From NCBI RefSeq assembly GCF_018613715.1, contig NZ_JAGGPT010000002.1, positions 124,001-188,000 on the forward strand: a DNA stretch of 64,000 nucleotides, written 5' to 3'. Shown piece after piece: positions 44,392-52,853 of this stretch. The stretch comes from Chryseobacterium sp. ISL-6 (GTDB lineage: Bacteria; Bacteroidota; Bacteroidia; Flavobacteriales; Weeksellaceae). Below the pieces are notes generated by a model. That model ran no database searches. It was not told the DNA's origin and was given only the letters and a program-made list of their open reading frames with translations. Every line of letters starts with the position of its first letter. Within the stretch, counting starts at the first letter, position 1. The translations under genes were made by a program, and so were the position numbers.

Positions 44392-45861
44392 ATGAATAAG
44401 AACTATCTTCTTTCACTGTTGGGTTTATTTATCATCAGTTTCACAAACGGCCAGAATTACAAAAAACCTTTGGTATCAGCTATTAAAGAGTCGGATATTA
44501 AAAAAGATATGTACGAAATGGCTGCTGACCAATTTTGGGGACGTGAGGCAGGAACTTTAAATGAGCTTAAAGTTTCGATGTGGCTTGCTGACAAAGCTAA
44601 AGAGGCAGGAATGGCTCCTGCGGGTGACAATGGAACTTTTTTCCAGTATTTTGATATGTACAGACATCAGGTCATTCCTCAAAGTACTGTAAAAATAGGT
44701 AACACGACTTTAAAATTATGGAAAGATTTCCTCGTTGCTGAACCCGTAAATGCTAATTTGGATACTGATATTGTATATGCCGGAAATACAGAACCTGAAG
44801 ATTTATCAAAACTCGATCTTAAGGGTAAAGTTCTTGCTGTAAATGCATCTGATAAAAATATTGAAAAGGAAATGACCCTTTTTGTAAGAAGGTATCCCGG
44901 ATTTGTAAGAACAAAATATTACAACACAGCACTGAGCCTTGGTGCTAAAGCCATTATCTTCATCACTGATGATACTTCGGAAAAAAGTTGGGTAGAAATT
45001 CTTCCTCAAATGACGAGAGGTTCCTACGGAGTTGAGGGGTTGAGAGAAACCATCACTAATAATATTCCTGTTTTATGGATCAAAAGAGAAAATGCAAACT
45101 GGGTGAAAAACAACCCTAAGATCTCCATAAACCTGATCACTGAAACTTATAAATACCCTTCTGTTAATGTAATCGGGAAAATTGAAGGAACAGATCCTAA
45201 ATTGAAAAATGAATATGTTTTAATGAGTGGACATCAGGATCATGATGGAATCAGGCATCCTGTAAAAAACGACACCATTTACAATGGCGCCGATGATAAT
45301 GCCAGCACGTGTGTCGCTATATTAGCTATGGCAAGGGCTTATAAAAAACAACCTGGTAAGAGAAGTATTCTTTTTGTTTTCCATGGTGCCGAAGAAAGAG
45401 GTTTGCTGGGATCGAGATGGCATGCATCGCATCCTGTTGTTCCAAAAGAGCAGATTGTTGCTGTATTAAATGGTGATATGATCGGAAGAAACAGCCTTGA
45501 AGAAGCTGCTTTATTAGGCGGAAATGCTCCACACAAAAACTCTGAAGAATTGGTAAAAATGGCTGAAGATGCCAATAATGAAAGCACAAAATTCAGATAT
45601 CTTAAAGACTGGGACTCTCCCAGCCATGCGGAATATTTCTATTTTAGGAGTGATCATCTTCCGTATGCTAAAGTTGGAATTCCGGCTATATTCTTTACGA
45701 GTGTTTTACATGATCAGTATCACACACCACAGGACGAATCGGAAAATATTAATTACAAAAAACTATATAAAATGACGGAATGGATGTACCGAACTTCTTG
45801 GAAAGTTGCCAATGAAACTGAACGCCCTAAGCTTATCCCAAATTTTACACTGGAAAGATAA
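44392..45861 (+). CDS. M28 family zinc metallopeptidase, secreted
   Basis: A 489-residue exported aminopeptidase-like enzyme. Signal peptide at 1-20 (LSLLGLFIISFTNGQ); a PA domain insert around 120-250 (LDLKGKVLAVNASDK); then the M28 core with zinc ligands in SGHQDHDG, NGADDNAST, FHGAEERGLLGS, and LNGDMIGRN, and a final His in HDQYHTPQDE. It probably releases N-terminal residues from peptides in the periplasm or outside. A terminator hairpin follows. Confidence 0.9.
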   Translation: MNKNYLLSLLGLFIISFTNGQNYKKPLVSAIKESDIKKDMYEMAADQFWGREAGTLNELKVSMWLADKAKEAGMAPAGDNGTFFQYFDMYRHQVIPQSTVKIGNTTLKLWKDFLVAEPVNANLDTDIVYAGNTEPEDLSKLDLKGKVLAVNASDKNIEKEMTLFVRRYPGFVRTKYYNTALSLGAKAIIFITDDTSEKSWVEILPQMTRGSYGVEGLRETITNNIPVLWIKRENANWVKNNPKISINLITETYKYPSVNVIGKIEGTDPKLKNEYVLMSGHQDHDGIRHPVKNDTIYNGADDNASTCVAILAMARAYKKQPGKRSILFVFHGAEERGLLGSRWHASHPVVPKEQIVAVLNGDMIGRNSLEEAALLGGNAPHKNSEELVKMAEDANNESTKFRYLKDWDSPSHAEYFYFRSDHLPYAKVGIPAIFFTSVLHDQYHTPQDESENINYKKLYKMTEWMYRTSWKVANETERPKLIPNFTLER

Positions 45862-45886
45862 AATACTGGCTTGAAAATAGAGCTTG

Positions 45887-45927
45887 AAAACTTTGCGCTG
45901 GATTTTTTTCAACGCAAAGTTTTTTTT
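45887..45927 (+). terminator. intrinsic terminator after M28 gene
   Basis: Arms AAAACTTTGCG (45887-45897) and CGCAAAGTTTT (45913-45923) and then TTTTT. The arms also match the AACTTTGCG-type ends of the dispersed repeats next to it. Confidence 0.75.
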
Positions 45928-45964
45928 ATAACACCTTTTAAAATTCAAGCAATCATAAAAATCA

Positions 45965-46061
45965 AAGATTTTAAAAAAAAATTATGTATACTTCTTATGC
46001 ATCATTCTGGTACTTAAAATAACTCAAGTGTTTAAAAACTTTTATGACTTTTGTGGTTTTA
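45965..46061. repeat. dispersed intergenic repeat, copy A
   Basis: About 97 bases share ATCAAAGATTTT, a TATGTATA...CTTCTTAT block, ATTCTG and a TTTTGTGGTTT end with 54239-54339. Identity is clearly above background by eye, but with gaps. A related end (AAACTTTTGCACCTTTGCGA) recurs at 46206-46225. It forms part of a 379-base gene-free stretch made up of repeats. Confidence 0.55.
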
Positions 46062-46087
46062 TTTTTAACTATAGATCATTCAGATTT

Positions 46088-46178
46088 CGTCATTGCGAGC
46101 TAAAGGCGAAGCAATCCCTTACAATAACGGCTTCAATTTGTGAGAGATTGCTTCGTCGCTTCACTCCTCGCAATGACG
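46088..46178. repeat. nested inverted repeat element (CGTCATTGCGAG type)
   Basis: Outer arms CGTCATTGCGAG (46088-46099) and CTCGCAATGACG (46167-46178) are perfectly complementary; inner arms CGAAGCAATC (46107-46116) and GATTGCTTCG (46146-46155) are too. The 91-base element can fold into a cruciform-like hairpin. Repeats with these arm sequences are known as dispersed intergenic elements in many unrelated bacteria. Confidence 0.85.
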
Positions 46179-46240
46179 ACACTAAAATTCTGGCGCTTTT
46201 AAAAAAACTTTTGCACCTTTGCGATTAACCAAATCTTTTA

Positions 46241-47074
46241 TCAGTAATTTCCATGCAAGAACACCTCCAGTGTTTTCTTTGCCTCCGCAACATCATGTAC
46301 CCTGAGGATTTTGGCTCCCTGTCTTAAAACTTTTAAATGTAGTTTTTGTGTTTCTTCATTGATATCCAAAGGAGATTTTCCAAGTGGTTTATAAATAAAA
46401 GACTTTCTTGAAATACCAATTAACAGAGGGAATTTTCCAAATCCAAGAAATTCTACTTCATCAAGCATTTTCATTTGATCTGCTACCGTTTTCCCAAAAC
46501 CAAAACCTGGATCCAAAAGAATATCTTTTACCCCTTTTTGTAAAAGTTCATTTGTCTTTTCACTAAAATATCTATTGACTTCCAATGTAATATCCTCAAA
46601 TTTCTTTTTGTCATGCATTGTTTCATAAGAAGGATTTACGTGCATTAATAGATAAGGAAGTTGAGTTTCTGCCACGGTGTCGAACATCCTCCCATCAAAC
46701 TGACCTCCTGAAATATCGTTGATCAAATCAATTCCTTCATTAAAGCCAAATTTTACGGTTTCAGAATAAAATGTGTCCAGTGAGATCAATGCTTCCGGAA
46801 ATTCTTTTTTGATCTTAGAAATCAGGTTTCCTAATCTTTTAATCTCCTCATCACTACTAAGAAACTCTGCATTTGGACGAGTCGACTGAGGACCTATATC
46901 AATTAATTCTGCACCATCTTTTAGCAATTTCTCAGCATGTTCTAAAGCCGATTTTTCATTATTAAATTTCCCGCCATCAGAAAAAGAATCTGGAGTAAGA
47001 TTTAAAATCCCCATAATCTTAGGGCTCGTTAAATCTATAAGTTTACCGTTACAGTTGATGGAGTGATTGTTCAT
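46241..47074 (-). CDS. folP: dihydropteroate synthase
   Basis: A 277-residue TIM-barrel enzyme that joins p-aminobenzoate to dihydropterin pyrophosphate in folate synthesis; the target of sulfonamides. The two signature motifs are clear: IMGILNLTPDSFSDGG near residues 20-35 and the LIDIGPQSTRPNAE block, then DLINDISGG, DPGFGFGKT and GISRKSFI. Length is normal. It is divergent from the DUF1599 gene, a frequent neighbourhood in Bacteroidota. Confidence 0.95.
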   Translation of the reverse strand: MNNHSINCNGKLIDLTSPKIMGILNLTPDSFSDGGKFNNEKSALEHAEKLLKDGAELIDIGPQSTRPNAEFLSSDEEIKRLGNLISKIKKEFPEALISLDTFYSETVKFGFNEGIDLINDISGGQFDGRMFDTVAETQLPYLLMHVNPSYETMHDKKKFEDITLEVNRYFSEKTNELLQKGVKDILLDPGFGFGKTVADQMKMLDEVEFLGFGKFPLLIGISRKSFIYKPLGKSPLDINEETQKLHLKVLRQGAKILRVHDVAEAKKTLEVFLHGNY

Positions 47075-47181
47075 AAATGATAATTGATACGTTATAGTTG
47101 ATATGATGTCTGATTATCAATTGTATTTTGTTAAAATTTCATATTTTAAACATTAATAATCACACACTATTTTATGTTGTA

Positions 47182-47189
47182 CAAAAGTA
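47182..47189 (-). promoter_or_regulatory. -7 box TACTTTTG, candidate folP promoter
   Basis: Minus-strand TACTTTTG matches TAnnTTTG in the divergent gap, 107 bases from the folP ATG. No clear -33 box. Confidence 0.4.
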
Positions 47190-47222
47190 AAAACTAAAAC
47201 CTAATTCCTGCAACCTAATACC

Positions 47223-47238
47223 TAATTTTGTATATTTG
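47223..47238 (+). promoter_or_regulatory. two adjoining -7 boxes upstream of DUF1599 gene
   Basis: TAATTTTG (47223-47230) and TATATTTG (47231-47238) both match TAnnTTTG; the second lies 17 bases before ATG 47256. Confidence 0.5.
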
Positions 47239-47255
47239 GGCTATTAAGAGAATTT

Positions 47256-47822
47256 ATGTTAAAAACTTCAGTACAGTTCGGGAAAATTATCAGTCAGTGT
47301 CGCGATCTTTTCAGTAAAAAACTACAGGATTACGGTGCAGCATGGAGGGTCTTAAGACCAAGTTCAATTACGGATCAGATTTATATTAAAGTCAATAGGA
47401 TCCGTACCCTGCAGATGACTGATAAAAAAATGATAGAGGAAAGTGAAGAAGATGAATTTATCGCGATCGTGAACTACTCCATTATCGGACTTATTCAGCT
47501 TGAAAAAGGTCTTTCTAATGATTTCAACGAAAACAATGAAGAAATTCTAAGTCTTTATGATAAATATTCATCTGAGGCTCAGGCATTAATGGAAAGAAAA
47601 AACCATGACTATGGTGAAGCATGGAGAGATATGAGAATTTCTTCAATTACGGATCTGATTTATCAAAAGGTTTTAAGAACTAAACAGATTGAAGACAATC
47701 AAGGAAAAACGATTGTTTCTGAAGGCTTGGATGCCAACTATTTTGACATGTTGAATTATGCTGTTTTCTGCCTTATAAAATTCTCTGAAAAAGAAAACAA
47801 TTTCGAACCTAAAACTATTTAA
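47256..47822 (+). CDS. DUF1599 domain protein with duplicated half
   Basis: A 188-residue soluble protein of DUF1599 (nucleotide-modification-associated domain 1). It contains the same unit twice: residues about 19-45 (KLQDYGAAWRVLRPSSITDQ) and about 113-140 (KNHDYGEAWRDMRISSITDL), each followed by YxKVxRxxxx and a later NY helix. The conserved D-Y-G-x-A-W motif suggests a binding site repeated in each half. Biochemical role unknown. It is one base from the next gene, so the two are translationally linked. Confidence 0.87.
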   Translation: MLKTSVQFGKIISQCRDLFSKKLQDYGAAWRVLRPSSITDQIYIKVNRIRTLQMTDKKMIEESEEDEFIAIVNYSIIGLIQLEKGLSNDFNENNEEILSLYDKYSSEAQALMERKNHDYGEAWRDMRISSITDLIYQKVLRTKQIEDNQGKTIVSEGLDANYFDMLNYAVFCLIKFSEKENNFEPKTI

Positions 47823-47823
47823 A

Positions 47824-48933
47824 ATGATCAAAGGTGTACTTCGTTTTATTATTGCTGTTATTTTCATCCTTTCAGGTTTTGTAAAAGCAGTGGATCTGGT
47901 AGGTTTTTCCTTTAAAATGGAAGAATACTTTTCACCCTCTGTTTTCAATATGCCTTTTCTGGAAAAGTTTGCTTTACTCTTTTCTATCATTGTGGTCGTC
48001 CTGGAGCTTTTCCTTGGATTTATGCTTTTAATAAAATTAAAACTCAAGTTCACTTTATCAGCATTAATTGTACTTTGTATATTCTTTGGGTTCCTTACAT
48101 TCTATTCAGCCTACTTTAATGTAGTAACAGATTGCGGATGTTTTGGGGATGCTATAAAATTTACTCCTTGGCAGAGCTTTGTTAAGGATGTTGTACTTCT
48201 GGTAGGACTTATTATTCTGTTTGTTTTATACAGAAAAGAGTTCGTTAAAAAAGATGAATATAGCAATACTGTAAAAAAATCTCCTGCAAAATATAAATAC
48301 TATATTTTAGGCGCTTTCGCTCTTGTTATGATCTATATTATGGCACAAGGACTTATGCATGAGCCTACGATCGATTTCCGGGATTATAAAATAGGTACAG
48401 ATCTCAAGAGTGAAAAAGAAAAAATCAATAAAAACCCTTCTGAATACAAAACATTCTACTCTCTTAAAAACCAAAAGACGGGAGAAGTTTTAAAGGTAAA
48501 TCAGGATGATTACATTAAAGAAACAAAATATTGGGCTGAAGGGTCACCGTGGAAAATTGAGGAGGGAAAGAACGAATCTATTCTTGTAAAAGAAGGTTAT
48601 AAATCTGAAATTGTTAAATTTAAAATTGAAGACCCGACAGGACTTGAGGTTACGGATGAAATTATTAAAGCTCCTAAAGCAATTTTAGTATTCTCTTATC
48701 ACCCGAAAGAAGTTTCTTCGGAATTACTTCAAAAAATTGAAGCCAAAGTGAACGCTCAAAAAGGCGCATTAATCTATGGTGTTTCAACAGAGCCCAGTAC
48801 ATTCAAAACGATTAAGAATGTAATGATGGATGGAACAGCCATCAAAACGATTGCCAGAAGTAATCCATTCGTAGTGATATTAGAAAACGGAAAAATTGTA
48901 GACAAACAGCCTGCAAAAGATTATATTAAATAA
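47824..48933 (+). CDS. BT_3928-type DoxX family membrane protein
   Basis: A 369-residue protein. The N-terminal 145 residues are a four-helix DoxX/MauE-like membrane domain (IIAVIFILSGFVKAVDLVGFSFKMEEYF, FYSAYFNVVTDCGCFGDAI with a conserved CGCFG). A fifth helix near 160-178 is followed by a periplasmic or thioredoxin-like region (LVFSYHPKEV, IYGVSTEP) ending in PAKDYIK. DoxX/MauE proteins relate to quinone-linked disulfide chemistry, but this type is untested. It is in the folP-tpiA neighbourhood, as in other Bacteroidota. Confidence 0.85.
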   Translation: MIKGVLRFIIAVIFILSGFVKAVDLVGFSFKMEEYFSPSVFNMPFLEKFALLFSIIVVVLELFLGFMLLIKLKLKFTLSALIVLCIFFGFLTFYSAYFNVVTDCGCFGDAIKFTPWQSFVKDVVLLVGLIILFVLYRKEFVKKDEYSNTVKKSPAKYKYYILGAFALVMIYIMAQGLMHEPTIDFRDYKIGTDLKSEKEKINKNPSEYKTFYSLKNQKTGEVLKVNQDDYIKETKYWAEGSPWKIEEGKNESILVKEGYKSEIVKFKIEDPTGLEVTDEIIKAPKAILVFSYHPKEVSSELLQKIEAKVNAQKGALIYGVSTEPSTFKTIKNVMMDGTAIKTIARSNPFVVILENGKIVDKQPAKDYIK

Positions 48934-49011
48934 ATAATACGATGAATAATGAAATACATGAAGTGTTCATCACCAACATTCAACTTTAAACACTAAACTT
49001 TAACTCAACAA

Positions 49012-49362
49012 ATGCAAAAATCAAATAAATCAATCGCCGGATACCACCTATTAATGATTCTATCTTCTGTAGACGGAGAATTTGCTCCTGAAGAAGGAAT
49101 GCTTGTTCAACAATATTTAGCTGATGAATTTCCATTTAAAATGAATTTAGACAATGAATTGGAAACGATTGCTCTACTTCAACCTGAAGAATGGAAAGAT
49201 CATTTCGAATTCCACGCACGTTGTTTTCATGATGATTCTACGGAAGAGGAGCGCGTAAAATTTGCGAAATTTGCCAAAACACTTATAAAAGCTGACAACA
49301 AAGTAACCGACGAAGAGCATACTTTCTATAAGCTTTTAAAGAATATGTGGCATTTAAGCTAA
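49012..49362 (+). CDS. TerB-like protein
   Basis: A 116-residue all-helical soluble protein resembling TerB: GYHLLMILSSVDGEFAPEEGMLVQQYL and later KFAKTLIKADNKVTDEEHTFYKLLKNMW, the two Asp-containing helix turns typical of the family. TerB proteins bind metals and link to stress complexes, but single-domain forms like this have no set function. It lies 78 bases after the BT_3928 gene and 33 before the S9 peptidase. Confidence 0.75.
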   Translation: MQKSNKSIAGYHLLMILSSVDGEFAPEEGMLVQQYLADEFPFKMNLDNELETIALLQPEEWKDHFEFHARCFHDDSTEEERVKFAKFAKTLIKADNKVTDEEHTFYKLLKNMWHLS

Positions 49363-49395
49363 GCACCAAGACACACAAAAAAACAAAATATTAAC

Positions 49396-51522
49396 ATGAA
49401 AAAATTTTATCTAGGATTATTAATCATGAGTGCTTCCACAATTCAATCTCAAAAATTTCCTGACCTTAAAGCTCCTATTGCCGAAAAAAAGGAACATATT
49501 AGGACTATACATGGTGATAAAGTAAATGATCCGTATTACTGGATGATCGACTATTTCAAGAAAGGAAAAGATTCAACGAAAGTTGTTGATTATTTAAAGG
49601 CAGAAAATTCCTATTGGGAGGGGATGATGAAAGATACAGAACCTTTCAGGGATAAGCTTTTTCAGGAAATGAAATCCAGGATCAAAGAAAAAGATGAGTC
49701 TGTTCCCTCTTTCAAAAACGGATATTATTACTATACCCGTACTGAAGAAGGAAAACAGTATTTCAAATATTGCCGAAAGAAAGGAAATCTAAAAGCCTCT
49801 GAGGAAGTTCTACTGGATGTAGATCAGCTAGCAGAAGGTCATCCTTATTATTCTGCTTCAGGATTTAGTATAAGCCCGGACAACACTAAATTAGTTTACG
49901 GTGTAGATGATGTTTCAAGAAGACAGTATAAATTGTTTTTAAAGGACCTTTCAACAGGAAAAACTGTAGATCTTGGCATTAAAAATACCGAAGGTGATGC
50001 CGTATGGGCTAATGACAATAAGACCATTTACTATACTGAAAACAATCCGGTAACCTTATTATCTGAAAAGATCAAAAGACATACATTGGGGACGGATCCA
50101 GGCAAGGACGTCGTGGTTTATGAAGAAAAAGACAAATCCAATTATATCGGAGTAGGAAAATCAAAGAATGAAAAATTCATTATGATCTACTCTGCAGCAA
50201 CCACTTCATCTGAGACAAGATACCTGAACGCTGCTGATCCTAATGGAACATTTAAAGTTTTTCAGCCAAGAATAAAGGATGTATTGTATGATGTAACTCC
50301 TCTAGAAGATAAATTCCTGATCACAACGAATAAAGATGCTTTAAACTTTAAAGTCGTAGAAACACCTTTAGACAAAACAGGTGTTGAAAACTGGAAAGAT
50401 TTCATCCCACACAGAAAAGATGTACTGATGCAGGGAATCAGTGAATTCAAAAACTATCTGGTTTTCAGCGAAAGACAGAATGGACTTTCCCAACTGGTGA
50501 TCTATGACCGAAAAACCGGTAAAAAGGAGTTTGTGAAATTTGATGAGCCTACTTATACAGTATCTCCTTCAGGAAATCCAGAATATAATACAGACAATTT
50601 CCGTTTCGGATATACCTCTATGATCACACCCAATTCTCAATTTGAGCAGGATCTTAAAACCGGAAAAAGAACATTACTGAAACAACAGGAAGTTCTGGGA
50701 GGTTATAATAAAGAAAATTATGTAACTGAAAGACTTTTCGCTACAGCAAAAGACGGCACTAAGATCCCTCTTTCCATTGTTTACAAAAAAGGATTTAAGA
50801 AAGACGGAAACAGTCCTTTATTGCTTTATGCTTATGGCTCTTATGGAAACTCTTCGAATGCATCATTCAGCAGCCCCAGACTAAGTCTTTTAGACAGAGG
50901 TTTCGTTTATGTGATGGCACACATCCGTGGAGGTCAGGAAATGGGCAGACAATGGTATGAAGACGGTAAAATGATGAAAAAGAAAAATACTTTTACTGAT
51001 TTCATTGATGCCGGAGAATATTTAGTTAAAGAAAAATACACTTCTCCAAAACATATGTATGCTCAAGGAGGAAGTGCAGGAGGTTTGCTAATGGGAGCTA
51101 TCGCTAATATGAGTCCGAATTTATGGAATGGCGTAATTGCTCATGTTCCGTTTGTAGATGTAGTGAACACAATGCTTGACGAAAGCATACCATTGACAAC
51201 CAATGAATATGATGAATGGGGAAATCCTAACAATAAGGAAGCTTATTTCTACATGAAATCTTATTCTCCATATGAAAATGTAGAAAAGAAAAATTACCCT
51301 AATCTTTTGGTAACAACCGGTTTGCATGATTCTCAGGTACAATATTTTGAGCCTGCAAAATGGGTAGCTAAATTAAGGGATATGAAAACCGATAAAAATA
51401 TACTGTTCTTAAAAACAGATATGGCTTATGGTCATGGTGGTGCATCAGGAAGGTTTGATTACCTGAAGGATACTGCTTTGGTCTATGCTTTTATGTTTAA
51501 ACTAGAAGGAATTAACAAATAA
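49396..51522 (+). CDS. S9 family prolyl oligopeptidase / oligopeptidase B, exported
   Basis: A 708-residue serine peptidase with a signal peptide (ends near IQSQ). A seven-bladed beta-propeller (about 80-430) caps an alpha/beta hydrolase domain. Catalytic Ser560 in GGSAGG, Asp645 in LHDSQV and His680 in YGHGGASGR form the triad. The HVPFVDVVNTMLDESIPLTT loop matches oligopeptidase B, which cuts after Arg/Lys, more than Pro-specific members. It probably degrades peptides in the periplasm. Confidence 0.92.
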   Translation: MKKFYLGLLIMSASTIQSQKFPDLKAPIAEKKEHIRTIHGDKVNDPYYWMIDYFKKGKDSTKVVDYLKAENSYWEGMMKDTEPFRDKLFQEMKSRIKEKDESVPSFKNGYYYYTRTEEGKQYFKYCRKKGNLKASEEVLLDVDQLAEGHPYYSASGFSISPDNTKLVYGVDDVSRRQYKLFLKDLSTGKTVDLGIKNTEGDAVWANDNKTIYYTENNPVTLLSEKIKRHTLGTDPGKDVVVYEEKDKSNYIGVGKSKNEKFIMIYSAATTSSETRYLNAADPNGTFKVFQPRIKDVLYDVTPLEDKFLITTNKDALNFKVVETPLDKTGVENWKDFIPHRKDVLMQGISEFKNYLVFSERQNGLSQLVIYDRKTGKKEFVKFDEPTYTVSPSGNPEYNTDNFRFGYTSMITPNSQFEQDLKTGKRTLLKQQEVLGGYNKENYVTERLFATAKDGTKIPLSIVYKKGFKKDGNSPLLLYAYGSYGNSSNASFSSPRLSLLDRGFVYVMAHIRGGQEMGRQWYEDGKMMKKKNTFTDFIDAGEYLVKEKYTSPKHMYAQGGSAGGLLMGAIANMSPNLWNGVIAHVPFVDVVNTMLDESIPLTTNEYDEWGNPNNKEAYFYMKSYSPYENVEKKNYPNLLVTTGLHDSQVQYFEPAKWVAKLRDMKTDKNILFLKTDMAYGHGGASGRFDYLKDTALVYAFMFKLEGINK

Positions 51523-51525
51523 TTT

Positions 51526-51930
51526 ATGAAAGAATTTATTACCTTATCTCTACTTTTAGTGGGAATAGGGATAACAGCCCAACAAAAGGATTTTGATCCT
51601 AACATGATAGGATGCTATAAAGGTTCTGAGAGCAATCAACAAGTAGAAGGTTTTTCAAAATATTGGGTTTCATGCAGACTTGAAAAAGGAAAAAGTATAC
51701 TTATGTTTGTTGCCATTGACAAAGATGGCAATGTAACTCAGGAGACCGAAAATGGTACCTGGTGGACTAAAGAGGGTAAATATTATGAGCTTCATAAATA
51801 TGACAATGTCACTGATGTATATAATTATAAGGTACTGGATAATGGTGACGTCAACTTTCAATCAGTCGAATTAATGGGTAAAAAAGATACTACTTATACA
51901 TTCACTGATACTAAAATAGAAGAAGATTAA
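51526..51930 (+). CDS. secreted hypothetical protein (134 aa)
   Basis: A 134-residue protein with a signal peptide (ITLSLLLVGIGITAQQ). The mature part is a small beta-rich domain (MIGCYKGSE, YWVSCRLEKG, ENGTWWTKEGKYYELHK, YTFTDTKI) of lipocalin-like appearance, with Cys residues in the first two strands. I do not recognise a named family. It lies 3 bases after the S9 peptidase and 13 bases before tpiA, so it is co-transcribed with both. Confidence 0.7.
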   Translation: MKEFITLSLLLVGIGITAQQKDFDPNMIGCYKGSESNQQVEGFSKYWVSCRLEKGKSILMFVAIDKDGNVTQETENGTWWTKEGKYYELHKYDNVTDVYNYKVLDNGDVNFQSVELMGKKDTTYTFTDTKIEED

Positions 51931-51943
51931 AATAAGAATAATT

Positions 51944-52702
51944 ATGAGAAGAAAAATAGTTGCAGGAAACTGGAAAATGAACAAAAATGTAATTGATGCT
52001 CAGCAATTAATGATCCAATTACTAAGCTATAAAAACACTAATACGACCAATTGTGAGATTTGGATTGCACCGCCATCTTTGTATCTTATGATGGCAAAAG
52101 ACATCTATGAAAAGGATGAAATAGGTGTTTTCTCCCAGGATATGAGTGAATATGAAAGTGGCGCTTACACGGGAGAACTTTCTGCGGATATGTTGGAATC
52201 TATTGATGTAACCGGTTCTTTAATCGGACATTCTGAAAGAAGACAATACCATGGGGAAACTGATTCACACTGTAACAGAAAAGTAAAATTAGCACTAGAT
52301 AAAGGTTTAATCCCTGTATACTGCAACGGAGAAACTCTTGAGCAAAGAAAAGCAGGACAACATTTTGAAGTGGTTAAAAACCAGACTGAAGTTGCTTTGT
52401 TTACACTTTCTGCTGAAGAAATCAAAAAAGTAGTCATCGCTTACGAACCTGTTTGGGCAATTGGAACAGGAGAAACAGCAAGCCCTGAACAGGCTCAGGA
52501 GATCCACGCTCATATCAGAAGTATTATTGCAGCAAAATATGGACAGGAAGTAGCTGATGAAGTTTCTATCCTTTACGGAGGTTCTGTAAAACCTGATAAT
52601 GCAAAAGAGATCTTCTCTCAACCGGATATTGATGGTGGATTAATTGGTGGAGCCGCTTTAAAGCTAGAAGATTTCTCTAAAATTATTGAGGCTTTTAACT
52701 AG
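51944..52702 (+). CDS. tpiA: triose-phosphate isomerase
   Basis: A 252-residue glycolytic enzyme interconverting dihydroxyacetone phosphate and glyceraldehyde 3-phosphate. Catalytic residues are seen as K11 (GNWKMNK), H96 (IGHSERR) and E168 (YEPVWAIGTG); the phosphate loop is YGGSVKPDNA and the end GGLIGGAALK. Length is normal. It is the last gene of the run starting at the DUF1599 gene, followed by a repeat and a terminator. Confidence 0.97.
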   Translation: MRRKIVAGNWKMNKNVIDAQQLMIQLLSYKNTNTTNCEIWIAPPSLYLMMAKDIYEKDEIGVFSQDMSEYESGAYTGELSADMLESIDVTGSLIGHSERRQYHGETDSHCNRKVKLALDKGLIPVYCNGETLEQRKAGQHFEVVKNQTEVALFTLSAEEIKKVVIAYEPVWAIGTGETASPEQAQEIHAHIRSIIAAKYGQEVADEVSILYGGSVKPDNAKEIFSQPDIDGGLIGGAALKLEDFSKIIEAFN

Positions 52703-52724
52703 TATAGATATTAGGTAAGATTAT

Positions 52725-52787
52725 ATGTCCTGGCTAAAGCCATTGGAATATATAATTAAAAAAAGGGCTAAAGCCCACTCCTATTGA
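52725..52787. repeat. paired GGCTAAAGCC hairpin repeat
   Basis: Two near-palindromes, TGGCTAAAGCCA (52731-52742) and GGGCTAAAGCCC (52765-52776), lie 22 bases apart in a non-coding gap. Each can fold as a short hairpin. The repeated half-symmetric core suggests a dispersed intergenic element. Confidence 0.55.
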
Positions 52788-52804
52788 AAAATATCACAGA
52801 AATA

Positions 52805-52842
52805 AAAAGCGGCGGAATTTCATTCCGCCGCTTTTCTTTTTT
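52805..52842. terminator. bidirectional terminator between tpiA and phytase-like gene
   Basis: A 14-base perfect stem, AAAAGCGGCGGAAT (52805-52818) and ATTCCGCCGCTTTT (52822-52835), with T runs both ways. The convergent genes end on either side. Confidence 0.92.
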
Positions 52843-52853
52843 AAAAAATCTAA

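Noticed and set aside
46028..46228. 66-residue plus-strand frame
   Set aside because: It is made of the intergenic repeats, including the CGTCATTGCGAG hairpin; no protein features.
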